A stretch of DNA of 64,000 bases from the NCBI RefSeq assembly GCF_964355755.1, contig NC_092677.1:4469001-4533000 (forward strand), written 5' to 3'. A program made the translations under genes and the position numbers. Under the pieces are notes generated by a model, which was given only the letters and a program-made list of their open reading frames with translations, had not been told where the DNA came from and did no database searches. This document shows, piece by piece, positions 37,141-49,863 of this stretch. Position 1 is the stretch's first letter. The number at the start of each line of letters is the position of its first letter. Source of the stretch: Antedon mediterranea (lineage: Eukaryota; Echinodermata; Crinoidea; Comatulida; Antedonidae).

Positions 37141-38999
37141 ACATGCTTCTATATATACATTTACGTAAGGGCAAACAAAATTCGGTAAATCGCGCTTTAC
37201 TTTTAGAATTTTTACTCGATGGTATATAAAGTTGGTTCGTACTTTCGGTACTGATTTTAACCACCTGATGTAACCCTGTTTACTAATTAATTTAAGTTAG
37301 ATAATTAGTTATTGACGATTAAAACGAATTTAGGTTCAACGATTTGCCCCAAATAGGGGTGTTTTCCGATCGTGGTATACACTGTCTAATGGATGTCCAT
37401 CTTGAAAAATACCCGCCACAAAATTGCGAGGAGGCTTCGCATTTTCCTATCTCCTCCTACGATAATTGTTTTTAATAGCTGAAAACCGGTTGAACAGCTC
37501 GAGTACAGTATCATAATGTTGAAGACAGGGCGATGTTCTTAAAAAAATACTATTTTGATAGATTTAATATACGTTTATGCAAATGTATTGATTTTAAATG
37601 ATTGGAACATTCCAATCTCTGTTCCACAATTGTCTATTCCCTCAGGCGTCGTATAGGCAAGTACTGTATACTCATAACAGAAATTCGATCCATTTTTAAA
37701 AAATCTGTGCTGCAGAGGTTGGATATAGATTTTTTTTAACGGATAATGAGCTAGCGTTTTCAGTCGCCGTATATTAGGTACAAATCTTTATTATTGCAGT
37801 TAAACCACCCACGTGACATCATCACCCTTCCCTCACTGCCATGAGTAGCGTTGTAAAGCCAGTAGAGGATAGGCCTGCGGTACATCACATGCCCTAAACG
37901 CAGAACTACTTTGGTGGGTAGGATAGGAACCAACTTAAGTATGAATTGGCTCTAAGAAACAATTGAAAACCATTAGTCCTACTAATTAAGTTGAGTTAGA
38001 TAATTTAATATTTATTGACGATTAAATCGAATTTATGATTTTCCCCGAATAGAGGTGGTTTTCACAAATTGTTTTACATTATATAAACATATACACGTCG
38101 TAGTGATGTATCGTTACATGTACTGTACTATTTCAATCGACTATGACGGTGATAGTTTCAACAAAGTATTAAATCGCAATGTTTTACTGTGTGTAGTGGT
38201 ATATTATTTGTAAAACATGAAAACAATTAATATTTCGTTACTAAATAGATAAAGAATATATTTAAAAATTGTTCCTCTTTGCACCCATCCTCTTCCCCAT
38301 CCCTCAACCCTAATGTTACATACAAAACACAAATTAAGTTTGTTTAAATTTGACTTAAACAATTGATCTCATTTTGTGACAAGTTTCTCTAAGACTTTCG
38401 GAAGTAATTCCCAGGGTGCTAATTTTAGTTGAGTACATAAATCACAGTGTCTTTTTATTCGTTCCTGTAAACGACATGTATTATTTTCCTGCGGTACGTA
38501 CATTTGAAATAGCCAGTTTTTTAACGCTGAAATTATTATGTATTCGAGAACCATCTGTGGGCACGACCTAGATGGTACGCGAGCGAAGCGAGCGTACCAT
38601 CTAGTTTAACATAATTTCTCTAATAAAAGTTTACTATTTAATATTGATTGTGTTGACCCCTATTTGACAGTTTTAAAGTTTTACAATAGGATTTGTGATA
38701 TTCATATGAAGTTTTCTTTTATGTTACTGTAAGCCTATACACTATTCTATTATGATGGGTTTCTCGCTCTGTTGAACAAAGAGAAATAATTTTTCTTACC
38801 ATAACAATGAAGAAGCTACACGGAGAAACCATGCATTGAAAGCTACAACGGCCAACATAGCGCTAAACATTGAGATTGAAAATAACTCAAAGTAATGTTT
38901 GTGTATTAAGGCAGTGTACCGTAGCATACCAGTGGATGTATTTTGTAAGAATCACTACTAACTGTATAATAGCATAAGACTAGAATCAGTTCTGTAATC
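37141..38999. other. Noncoding stretch between B and C
   Basis: No supported gene. Bases 37275-37370 and 37975-38060 are imperfect direct copies (both carry TTATTGACGATTAAA and CCCC-AATAG-GGTG). Bases 38075-38600 match 57852-58345 downstream of D. Gene C's leader is at the right edge, including TCAGTTCTGTAATC before the ATG, which gene D also has. Confidence 0.6.
38571..38603. repeat. Perfect hairpin AGATGGTACGCGAGCGAAG...
   Basis: GATGGTACGC-GAGC/GAAG/-GAGC-type arms pair as TAGATGGTACGC with GCGTACCATCTA around GAGCGAAGCGA. Downstream of D (58332-58352) only the left arm remains, followed directly by the block that matches 36100 onwards. Confidence 0.75.
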
Positions 39000-41900
39000 A
39001 TGGCCGAAAAAGAGGACACGGATCGCTTGGAAACATTTACATTTTCAGCGTTTAGAAACGCAGTTAAAGATATTATCAACGTGGGGTGTATTTTGGTAAG
39101 TTACCGTGTACTTTTTGTTTGACTCTTGTCCTGATTTCTTGAGTTAAATTCGGTGACGTTTCTGGCATAGTGACATTTTAAATCTGCGAGTTGAGGAAGT
39201 GGTATATGACCGGTGGAACTTTCGACAAGTTGAGCCGCCGGCGGTGATTTCTATGAAACGCCCAGTGCGACATTTCGCGTAGTCTAGTGATTAAAGTAGT
39301 ACGTGTATGTATACATAAGTTCATCATGGTCTTTAGGTTTATTGTGTTATAAAAATCAATAATATATAATTACATATCTCTATTAAAATACTTTGTATAA
39401 CTGAAGAAGCTGTTAAATACAAAGAATAAATCAATCATGTGTGTTGTTTATTCATTAATTCCAGACATTTTCAATTTGCCTCGAGTACCTAATGTTGACA
39501 GTATCCGTGTTGTTCTGTAGTCGTTTCGGGCAAAATGAAATGGCCGCCGTAACGTTAGCGCAAGCGGTAAGAATTTTTTTCTCTCATTTTTAAAGTCTCC
39601 AATTCAGGGGACACCTCTATTAAGGGATATTCTGTGAAATAAACAAGAGGAATATTATGTATACCTGGGTGGAGAGAGGCAACGTAAGTAAAGTGTGTAT
39701 TGCTTTGGAGTACAAGAATGCGAGCGTTGGATTCGAACGATCATGAGCTGTAGTGTCCAACACACCGTGTTCTTTAACGTGTAATAATCACCCGATTCTG
39801 CAGCTGTCACTAGGTATAGGTCTTAACTGACCATTGAACGTCATCTAGATACGAGTCTAGATCAATAGCCAGATGAGATATACCAATTAGTGACAACTGA
39901 AGAAAATGAATGTGTCAAATCGTTGCAAGCAACTTGACTTGGCGAAAGCAGTAAACTTAGCATAGATCGTCTTTCAGATCTGACAGCCAATGAAGCGGGA
40001 CATGACGGGAGGCCAAATTGCTGTCCAGAATATGAATAGCAGCTACGCAACAATTAGTTGTATTGCAATTTGTTAAGCCATTTAATTATTAAGTTTTCTA
40101 AATTCAAATTGTTTATACCTTATATTATGTATTATTTTAAATTATAGTTGTTAAGCCTAGTTTGCTTCGTTCCTGCAGTCGGGTTAATGACAGTGTGTAA
40201 TACATACTTCTCTGTTGTAAGTATTAAAGCTTTGTTTTTTAACGGTTAATGTGGGCTTATTTTTAAAATCTTGATTCCCAATCACAAGCAACATTTCAGA
40301 TGTTCCATCGCGTCGTATTTTATCAAATAACTTTGCGTTGCGTCTTTAGAGTTATCTATAGAGGTGAAGTATCGCATTAGAAGAATGTAATATCAGGGGT
40401 ACCCCAGGGGTCAGCTCTTGGCTCTCTTTTGTTTATATTGTATGTGAGTTATCTTGAATATGGTATAGAATCTTAAATTTTTCAATTTGCAGATGACAAT
40501 ACCATTTCAAGACCTATCCATGAATTAGAAAACTGTATAAAGTTACAGAGTGATTTAAATAAGATTTATGAATGGTCCGATGATGTAAGATGTAGTAAAG
40601 CAATGTCTTGGATGGCAATGCTAAAACTTTAATAAGCACTAATATTACCTGTTATGACTTTATACTGTTGTTGTATGTGGGCACCTACTGAAATATCTCA
40701 TATGTATAGACTTGAAAGGGTACAGAGAAAGACCACTAGAATAATTATGTACAGAAAAGAAAGAAATTGGGACATTTCATATTTGTACAGGTTAAAGACC
40801 CTAAATATTTTTATAATAATGATGGAGTAAGAGCAGTTTTCTGTTTGGGCTCATGCCTATTACTTGCTCCTGGCAAGATAAAATGTAAAACGTACTCTTA
40901 AGAACTTTTGCCTAATAAATATTATTATTATTATCATAATTATTATTATTATCATAGTTCGCATTAAATCTATAAAAGCAGAAATAAAGAATGAGATAAA
41001 AAGAGCAAAATATTTATTTAAAGGAAAGCTTGAAAATTCCATGGAATCTGGAGATGCCAAGGCGGCCTGGAATTGTATGAATATTATGTCTGGTGTTAAA
41101 GCAAAAAAGAAGACGGACCTTTTGCTATACAGTGACGGTGATAAATTTGTTAATGACCTAAACAAGCACTTTGCGCGATTTGAGAATGCCAGTCCTACCA
41201 ATTGTACCAATCTGACTTCAAATATTATTACTAGCGAACAAGTTAAGATTCAGCCTTGGAAAATTGAAAAGTTGTTCAAAAAAGTGAAACGAAATAAAGC
41301 AAGTGGTCCTGATAACATTAGCGGCTGTATTCTGAGGACATGTGCCCATGAACTGTCTATTCCTTTTACCAAACTGTTTCAACTGTCGTTAGATAATCAT
41401 ATTGTACCATCGGTCTGGAAAGATGCATCTATTATTCCAGTACCCAAAATTCCAAACCCTAAGATTTTGAATGACTACCGCCCAATAGCCTTAACCTCGA
41501 TAGTGATGAAATGTTTTGAAAAATTTATGTGTAACTCAATTATTACTCCCTTATCCCATTTAATTGATCCCTATCAGTTTGCATACCAATCATGCAGATC
41601 TGTCGATGATGCGATACTAACTCTTACCCAACTGCTAAACCAGCATACAAATAACTTAAGTTGTTATGCGAGAGTTACCTTTGCTGACTTCTCCTCAGCA
41701 TTTAATACCCTTAATCCTGCCATCTTAATAGATAAGTTGATTAAGCTAGAGGTGAACCCATCCATAATTAAATGGATTGAAAGTTTCTTATGCAATCGAA
41801 CACAGAAGGTATCTCTTGGTAACTATAAGTCGAGTGTGATCAACACAAATATAGGATCACCCCAAGGATGTGTGTTAAGCCCCCTCCTATTTATTTTATA

Positions 41901-44900
41901 TACCAATGACTGTAAGTCAACTTCTAGTAGCATACATTATTTAAAATACGCGGATGACACCGCCATTGTTGGCCTATTAAAAAACAGAGCTAGTGAAACT
42001 GAATATCATGATGAAATCATTGCTTTTTCGAATTGGTGTAAGGCAAATTGCCTCTTACTAAACGAAAAGAAAACCAAAGAAGTAATAATTGATTTTCGAA
42101 AAAAATGTACTGCTCTGGCTCCCCTAAAAATTAATAATCAGGAAATTGAATCTGTTGAAAGCTACAAATACCTAGGTGTGACTGTTGATAACAAATTTAG
42201 CTGGGAGAAACACTGTAAAAATACTATAAAAAAAAGGAAATACACGACTGTTCTTTCTCAGAAAACTGAGAAATTATGGGGTAGATAGAACTGTATTAAA
42301 TTTATTTTACTCTTCGATTGTTGAGAGTGTGCTCACTTTCTGTTGTGTTGCCTGGTTCTGTGGATGTAGAACAGAAGAAAAAACCAGATTACAACGAATA
42401 TTAAATAAAGTAGGTAGGATCACAGGATCTAGACATAATTTCGATGACCTTTGCAACAAAATCATAAGAAATAAGGCTATGAAAATATGCGACGACTCAA
42501 ACCACCCTTTAAATAAACATTATGTTAAAATGAGATCAAAAAGACTAAATGTGCTGAGATCGTGCAATAGTAGGGTTATGCGATATTTTAATTCTTTTGT
42601 TCCGTATTCTATTAGACTGTTAAATTATTTTGCATAATTTTTGAAATTTTTGATGTATTGCAGCTTTTTATTTTTTATTTAGTCAATTGTAGTCTTATGT
42701 TCATACTTGTACATTGTTAAATATAATATAGTGTTTTTAAATATTGTAATTAATTTTTTTTATATGAAACGTTTTTATATATTTTTTGTACAATTTTGTG
42801 AAAAGCACTCAAAATATTTTCCTATGTGGACGAAATAAAGTTATCAAATTATCAAATTATTAAACAATTTTCAGAATATTTCTAATGCCGGTAAATATTA
42901 TTTTACAGGGTCACGGAGCAAACCTCGGACGATCACAAGGAATCTACATTCAAAAGATGGTGTATCTATCAATAATTGCGTCACTCATTTGTAGTGCGAT
43001 ACTTATACAAGTTGACTATTTTGTGCTTATTTTGAACAAAGAACCAGATGTAATTATGTAAGTTATAGCTTTTTAAATCAATATAGGTCTACTTTAATAA
43101 CTTTATTAATCATTTTAAATACGATTGTGATGGCGCTAGTCACACTCCGTTATGCATGAGTAATTAATGAATGACGTAATGCATAAATTGGCATATATAG
43201 GCTTATGAGTAAGCATTGTACAACGAAGTCTTGAAGAATGCGTTATGCTTATTGTAAGAAGCTAGACTAGATGTTGTAAATTAAGTACGAATGGCAATAC
43301 GGATTCAGCTGAACAGAATTACCTTACAGTTATAAAAATTTTAGTGATAATTTTCAATCACTTAAAATTGTATATTTGTCTTTGCTATTAGATTGGTGGA
43401 TATTTTCGTACGGACATTTATCCCAGGTACACTTGTAAGTGACGCTTGTTATAATAGTAATAATAATAATAATACAATATATTATTTGCATAATTAATGA
43501 GTTCACACGTGGACCTTTCGACTACATACTTCTCTCATAAAGATTGGTTCCAACTAGCGACGCAACGTAACGCAATCTACGCCACGTAGGAAAATGCCAT
43601 TCTAATAATTGTGTTTGCCCCCGCCTGCGTGAAATCAAACTTGCGATGTTTGCAGCACTATTGCGTCCACTTGTGATTACGCAATACAGCACTTTGCGTC
43701 AATACGTCGCTGCGTTGCGTTCTAGTAGGAACTACGTTTGAGAGTCACGCCATGTCAGTGCAGCGACAGTGACTGTGCCTAAACTAGAACAACGCGGTCA
43801 TTACCATGAAGCGAGTGAGTCTCGAATCCTTTATGAGATAACCCTTATTACGTCGGTACATTTGTAGGCATACAGTTCAGTTTAGTCTCCTAACCCTGAT
43901 AGGGTTTTGTTGAGGCACCACTGGTGACTTTTTGTCAATCCTCATCCATCGATCTCTGTCCCCTGTAGCTCTTTGTGAGTCAACAAAGGTCAAACCTGTC
44001 CATTCCTTGATGTTGTCTTCCCATTTTTTTCTCTGTCTGCCTCTTCTTTTCCCTTCTGGTACGGTACCCTGTAGGATGGTATTGGCCAGCCCACTATATC
44101 TCGACACGTGTCCGTACCACTCCAGCCTCCTACTTTTCACAATCGATAGCAGGTAGTCATACACTATGATAAGAAATAGAGTGGTTTTAATTTACTTCTA
44201 CGTGTTAATGTCTGGTGGGAAGAGCCACTTATTTCTATTCAATTTCATTGCTTAATACAAGATATAATGTATCTCGTTTATTTTATAAGAATTTAAGCGT
44301 AATACTTTTGTGTTGGTGTATGTTGATTGTAGGCTGCGTTTTTGACATTTGGTCTTAGTCGAACATTACAGTGCAGGAATAAAATGGCCGTCACGGCAGT
44401 AGCAGCTACCATCAGTTTAGGTTCTGATGTGTTACTTAATTATATGCTAGTGTATGTGCTGGACATGGGATTCAGGTAAGTGTACAGCAAAATTATAACA
44501 TTTACATTTTAGGCCTATTAATGTTTGTAGAATATATAGACGAAATGTACCACGAAATTAAGTTGACGCATGCGTACACTTTTATTATAGTGCAAATAAT
44601 AATAAACATTCTCTTGATATAGAGGATCGGCTATTGCTGTGGTTGTGGCACAATACATTAATTGTATCATATTAGCAGTATATGTATACAAGTACGAAGA
44701 TCTTGAGTGTAAGTCTATTATTTTCACTTAGCTAAATGGGGCGTGTAGTTTATCTAACTATTTTGAAGGTATTTGAAGTATAAGTATGGCACGCCATGTT
44801 TGTCAACATTATTTTCTTCTTACGAATCACTAAGATTTATCATCTCTTGTTCGTAATTTCAACTATTAAAAAAAATTGTATCAACAGTTTTTTCTCTCAA

Positions 44901-47900
44901 ATCTTTGGAGAACTGGGGTGAATTTTTCTCAATCGCCGTACACGGATGTCTTACACTCGAAATAATGCAGTTTGCCATTGTGATTTCTTATATACTAGCA
45001 GGTATTGTAATTTTAACAACATTTGGTCAACATTTTTGTTGATTGTGTCCGTCCGTTCAAAAAGATGGTGTATCTATCAATAATTGCGTCACTCCTTTGT
45101 AATGCGATACTTATACAAGTTGACTATTTTGTGCTTATTTTGAACAAAGAACCAGATGTAATTATGTAAGTTATAGCTTTTTAAATCAATATAGGTCTAC
45201 TTTAACAACTTTATTAATCATTTTAAATACGATTGTGATGGCGCTAGTTACACTCCGTTATGCATGAGTAATAATGAATGATGTAATGCATAAATGGGCA
45301 TAAGCATTGTACAACGAAGTCCGGTAATGCGTTATGCTAATTGTAACAAGCTAGCTTCAGGGCATATTTATCGTAAACTTTTGTGGAAGGAGCAGGAAAC
45401 TTTCCCGAGTTCCTTAGCAGAATGGACATTTTTAGTATACTTATTTTTATAGGACAATTTGGCGCTCTTGGAATTGCAGTTGTGGGTGCTTTTGACATAC
45501 TTGCAGTGTATGTTTATATCGTAAGTATGGTTCTTGTTAACAATAAATAATTATAAGTCAAACAGATTCCATAGTTCAACATGTACATTCTAGTATAGAA
45601 ATCGGCTTCGCTTCGGTTACTCATGGAAAATTCTTATTCATACATCATTCATTATTTGTTTTTACACACCTACTGTTCTAAACTGAGTTCTAAGTCATCG
45701 TCCACGACTAGGCCGGCAAGCAATGTCACTCACAAAGGCAGAGTTGACACGGAGTAGAACGTCGTAGACGGTGCGCTAGCTCCACAGGCGACAACCTCGC
45801 GTGGCACATTTTTACAAAAGTGATCGTTTATTAGTGCAAGATAATAAACGGCACGTGATGCATAATTAACCAATAAAATGGCAATTATACACGTAGGTAC
45901 ACTCGTCCTTTTTATTACAATTTCTACTATATTTCAGCTTTTAATAGGACTAAGCAGTTCCGTAACAATTTTAGTTGGTCAATACTTGGGAAAAAACGAT
46001 GTCAAAAATGCGAAAATCACTGTGAAGGCAGCGTTCATTTTTCTATGTAAGTCAAACAGAGAAAGGAAATTCTTGATGGGACCTTAATCGATGGGGCGTA
46101 ATCCCTCACCATACATAATATAAGTTACTGATAATGTACGCCTACGGTATGTTCTATGATGGGTCAGTAAAAGTAAAGGTAAAATTACCTGGTATGATTG
46201 TAAGTAAAAGAAACATGTTGTAGTATTTTCATAATTTATTAAGTGTTTATAAACCTAGACTGTGGCACACCCATTGAAACGAATGATAGTTTGGTCCTGA
46301 AGGGGAATGATATTCTGTATTTTTGTAAACAAGAATATTATATTTCTGTGTTTTAGTTGGCGTTGCTGTCGTTGTTGGTCTTCCTCTCCTCTTCTTACGA
46401 GATTATGCTGGATATATTTACACCGATGATAGGTATGCATGCAAATTAATAAGATACACCTGTTTAAAACGAAAACATTCGATAAACGAATAACAGTTGG
46501 TTTGACAAATTTCTCAAAAAAGAAAAACTGTCAGACATTTCAGGACAAAGAAAATCGTCCTCAGAATTGTGAATTTTCCACAATTTACGAATTGATCGAT
46601 TCACAAGCGACAGTTGAACTAAACAATCGCTTGTGATTGGTCAATTCACTTGCGTTGCGTTACGTCCTTGTGTTGCGTCGCTAGTGGGAACCACGCTTTA
46701 TTGGTCATTTACTTGGGTTGCGGCTCACGTCACTGGTGACTGGAAATAAAATCTACCTAACTTTGTAAATATTTAACATTAAAAATGAATTGTTATACAA
46801 AGTAGGACATTTTTAATATAATTCAATTCTTTTCCTTATTTATAGTGAAATAATAGCGACATTTTCAAAGATAATACCTTTATCTGTGGTAATGGTTTTC
46901 TCGGTAACAATCGAAGTAAGTTTTCTTTTGTTAACAATATATTTCTATAAGATGCGTCTGGCGTTAGACTTCGTCGATGGTTATGTCCACCCTTATGTCC
47001 GTAGGCAAGACTTTACTTACATTTTCCAATCTCTACCTATGAGAATGGGTACATGTTAGGATCAAACACAATTGCGCTGATTAATATAATAATATCCTGG
47101 ATTTATATAGCGCCTAATGTTGCGAAACCTCTACATTATTACCCCAGTCATTTTTTCCTGATCAAACACGTATGAAAACATACTCCCATAATGCAGCTAG
47201 TAATCAGCGGAAAGTTGTGTCTTGATCTAACCGGGTTCCCAAATATATAGCTGGGTGGAGAGAGACAAACGTAAGTAAAGTATCTTGCCTAAGGATACGG
47301 CAAGAGTTGGTTTCGAACCTCGTTAGTATTCGAACATTCAATACACTGCCCACTAGCTGGAATATCATGGGAGTATGTTTCTATAGGTTTACATGCTCTG
47401 AAGCATTGTGCATTTAGCGCTATTGTTCGTGTGTGCTCCAACCTTTATTAGCAATACGCCATTTTAACATGCATTCATGGAAATCTTCTTCTTTTCTCAT
47501 TCTATCAGGGAATTAACAAGGCAATATTACAAGCTATTGGTAGACAGAATATTGGGACTGTTACCAGCCTGATTTCTCATTCATGTGGACTCGCACTGTC
47601 TGTTTTGTTTGCATTTAAATTAGATTGGAAAGCAATAGGTATCGTCATCATCATCATCATTGTTTTAACCATTGTCCTTACAGCTCAACATAATCATCAT
47701 CATTATCTTCATACTTATCGTCATTATCATTTTATCGTTGTCGTCTTTGCGACAGCACCATCATCGTCGTCGTCGTCATCATCATTATCATCATCATTAT
47801 TCTTATCATCATTCTCACCCTTTGCAACGCAAAGACGTAACACAACGTAAGTGAGTTGGATTATTCGAACTCTCGCTTGTCATTGGTTAACACGCTTGCG

Positions 47901-48503
47901 ATGCGTTTACGTCTATGCGTATTTTACGTTATTATTGCATACACGTAAAAAATAACTTATTTTTTTGCAGGTCTTTGTGCCGGTATTATATTTGGTACTG
48001 TTATAGAGGCATGCATTCTTCTTGTTGTATTAATGAACATAGATTTTACACAGGAAGCGGAGCTTGTGAGTTTGATACGGTCTTTCCAATTTGTCGGCGG
48101 CACCCACCATCGGCAGTATGGATTGAGTGTTAGAGTAGCTATACTAATTGTCAAAAAAACCACCATCTAGGCTACCTTCGTATTTCTTAAAATAAGACTT
48201 GTTTCGTTACCGTTAAGTGTTCGTTTTCTTTTACCATATTTTGTCCTTATTTAGGCTCTTGAAAGATGTCGTGTATCTGAAGAAGAATACTCGGAAATTG
48301 TGGATGATGAAGTTCCAAACGGAATGCAACTTAATAGCGTTCAATCAAAGGAAAAGTTACAAAGTGATGGGGAAGAAGAGTCAAGATCACTTATTGCGAA
48401 TACCAAGTACAGATTGAGCAAGACAACAATTATTATTAGAACATTGAATTTTACCATTCCGATTTTTATTTTTCTATCAAGTCTTTTTATATACCTTTTC
48501 TAG
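39000..48503 (+). CDS. SLC47A-like: MATE/SLC47-like transporter, gene C (complete, 15 exons, 532 aa)
   Basis: Exons: 39000-39095, 39465-39566, 40148-40216, 42909-43057, 43392-43434, 44333-44475, 44623-44708, 44888-45001, 45453-45520, 45938-46046, 46357-46432, 46846-46915, 47509-47638, 47971-48065, 48255-48503. The start ATG (MAEKEDTDRLETFTFSAFR) is shared in form with genes D and E. The protein starts with a short cytosolic tail and has two MatE-type halves: EMAAVTLAQ in the first helices, [16 protein letters not shown] and [10 protein letters not shown] in the first half, [15 protein letters not shown] and GYIYTDD in the second. It ends in a polar loop and an extra C-terminal helix as in animal SLC47 proteins (usual length about 550-570 aa). 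All splice sites are GT-AG. Intron 3 carries a Rex1-like insertion. Substrate unknown. Confidence 0.92.
39664..39790. repeat. SINE-like repeat fragment in intron 2 of C
   Basis: CCTGGGTGGAGAGAGGCAAC GTAAGTAAAGTGT and GGATTCGAACGATCATGAGC match the style of the repeat at 21573-21905 and 47082-47410. Confidence 0.45.
40384..40870 (+). pseudogene. Relic of a non-LTR reverse transcriptase (intron 3 of C)
   Basis: Same relic as 425-920: [20 protein letters not shown] and FADDNT boxes, then ERVQRKTTRIIM, broken by stops. Shared with A, so older than the duplication. Confidence 0.7.
40957..42288 (+). pseudogene. Rex1-like reverse transcriptase, 5' part
   Basis: Open from the truncation point (VRIKSIKAEIKNEIKRA); the first ATG is at 41041. 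Reverse transcriptase motifs: KASGPDNISGCIL, VPKIPNPKILNDYRPIALTS, VTFADFSSAFNTLNP (catalytic Asp), IGSPQGCVLSPLLFILYTND, YLKYADDTAIVG (YADD active site) and YKYLGVTVD. The frame is lost at an A-run near 42228-42236 (TATAAAAAAAAGG) and ends at 42288. The endonuclease domain is missing through 5' truncation, so the copy cannot move by itself. Confidence 0.9.
42236..42637 (+). pseudogene. Rex1-like ORF2 C-terminal part (other frame)
   Basis: After the shift, the protein continues in another frame with TRLFFLRKLRNYGVD, SSIVESVLTFCCVAWF, NKVGRITG and VMRYFNSFVPYSIRLLNYF, then a stop at 42635-42637. The order is the usual Rex1/CR1 thumb and C-terminus, so a single one-base slip broke one ORF. Confidence 0.85.
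43546..43739. mobile_element. MITE with CpG-rich inverted ends (intron 5 of C)
   Basis: Same element and position as 1668-1861 in A: GGTTCCAACTAGCGACGCAA at the left and GCGTTCTAGTAGGAACTACG at the right. Confidence 0.6.
43877..44164 (-). pseudogene. LINE ORF2 C-terminal relic, uninterrupted copy (intron 5 of C)
   Basis: A 95-codon minus-strand frame: [59 protein letters not shown]. This is the common C-terminal end of an endonuclease/reverse-transcriptase LINE protein. It matches the split relic in A and carries no catalytic domain. Confidence 0.75.
45059..45352 (+). pseudogene. Duplicated exon 4 copy in intron 8 of C
   Basis: 101 bases (45065-45165) repeating the end of exon 4 with its GTAAGT donor and following intron, as in A at 5078-5371. 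The frame is open, but the exon start and a proper acceptor are missing. Confidence 0.8.
47082..47410. repeat. Interspersed repeat in intron 12 of C
   Basis: Counterpart of 21573-21905; shares ATTTATATAGCGCCTAATGT and GGTTTCGAACCTCGTTAGTA. Inherited from before the duplication. Confidence 0.5.
47639..47845 (+). repeat. CAT/CGT microsatellite in intron 13 of C
   Basis: Same as 22134-22341, shorter by one or two units at the first run. Confidence 0.8.
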
Positions 48504-49863
48504 CAAATCTTTTTATATACCTTTTGTAAAATATCTCACAAACACAAGATAACTCTATGTTCAAATTTTTACACAATTTGAAATGTGGTTTCTTCTCAAT
48601 GTAAAACTATAACAAAAATTAACATATATACACACAAGTCCGGGGAAATGGCAAAAGGCTTCCTAATTTCTAGAAGTTTTATCAGATAAATCTATATTGT
48701 TTACGTTTGTAACATGGCAACAGTGCAGATTTTAAAATTCCCCCCCCCCCCCATCCCCTAAGTAACATGTTAACATGGTGACATTTAAAATATATATAAT
48801 ATATAGTCAAAAGTTATTTGTATTACGCTGCATACAATAATTGAATTTAATTTATAAAAATGCAGATAATAGAAAAAAAAATAACAATAAAATGTGTAAA
48901 AGTAATAAAATACAGATGTATAAAATGAAAATGTGAAAATGAAAATGAGAATGAAAATGTGAAAATGAAAATGAAAATGTATAATATAAAGTGAGATTAA
49001 TAATAAAAACGGCATTCACTCAGGCGCGGCCTATTAATTATTAAAATACTATTTGTTTATTTGTTGTGATTTGCGTCGGTATATTCGAAAATGCATTGTG
49101 GGACAAACAGTAATAGTTAACATGGTTATGCGGCTTTGGAGAAAAAATTGTGGGTTAATAATAGATTTTAATAATTAGATGATAATATTATTATTGATTG
49201 CTGTTATAATTTATTTCAATATAAAGGTAAACAATATATTAAATTACTTCGTAAAACACCATTATAAACAACTTTTATTAGTGAAATCAGTGAACAGTCT
49301 TCAATTTAACTACTATTTCAAAATGGAGACCCGTTGGTAACTACACATGTTCAATGCTTCAAGACTAAGTTGAAGTTTTGTGTCAACACTGAATTTTGGA
49401 GGTACATAATAATACCGATTGTATTTCCTTTAAATAGTAAATATTAGGCTAAGATCTACTATTGAAATCTTTAATGGAATAAGTCGTCCATTGAAGGAAA
49501 CATGAATTGAAACTAAATAACTCTGGGCACAACATACCTGTATTGTTTTCTGTCAGCGAATATTTTTATGTAAGTCAAAATAAGAAAAGTAATTCTAGCT
49601 CAGTCAATCGAGGTAATCCTTCATAATACAAGTTAAGGGTAAACTAACAAAAGTATAAACCTCGGTGACCTAATGAATAGAATTCAGGCATTTGTGTCGT
49701 AACAAGAAACTAAATAACCCTGGGGACATACCTGTATTGAAAATGACAAGCATATTCATTATTTTTCTAAAGAATGGTTAGGTAGTGTACAGTAGCAGTG
49801 GGTGTATTATAATTGTACTACTACTTCTGTAATAGCATTAGGGCTTGAAGCAGTTCTGTAATC
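48504..49863. other. Spacer between C and D
   Basis: Holds the 3' UTR of C (AATAAA near 48894) and, up to 49006, the end of the segmental duplication. A C12-14 run at about 48740 replaces a shorter run in A. AT-rich unique DNA follows, then the exon-10 relic (49551-49705) and the leader of D. Confidence 0.6.
49551..49705 (+). pseudogene. MATE exon 10 end plus intron 10 relic upstream of D
   Basis: GTCAGCGAATATTTTTATGT-AAGTC, then CTCAGTCAATCGAGGTAATC and ATTCAGGCATTTGTGTCGTA match the last bases of exon 10 and the start of intron 10 of D (55098-55255) and B. About 155 bp of a former gene copy lies 160 bp upstream of D's ATG. Confidence 0.75.

Larger units (their letters stand above)
40941..42859 (+). 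mobile_element. Rex1-like non-LTR retrotransposon, 5'-truncated, private to C
   Basis: Inserted at TCATAATTA|AACAATT (intact in A near 998). It starts within the coding region and ends after AATAAAGTTATCAAATTATC, a short repeated 3' tail typical of CR1/Rex-type LINEs. A 200-bp 3' UTR follows the last codon. Sense orientation relative to gene C. Confidence 0.85.
39941..49006. repeat. Segmental duplication arm 2 (homologous to 1-23490)
   Basis: Collinear with arm 1 from CTTGGCGAAAGCAGTAAAC through all exons of C and about 500 bp past its stop. It lacks the 2153-4047 and 5648-20134 insertions and has a private LINE at 40941-42859. Bases left of 39941 have no counterpart only because arm 1 is cut by the window edge. 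Confidence 0.9.
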
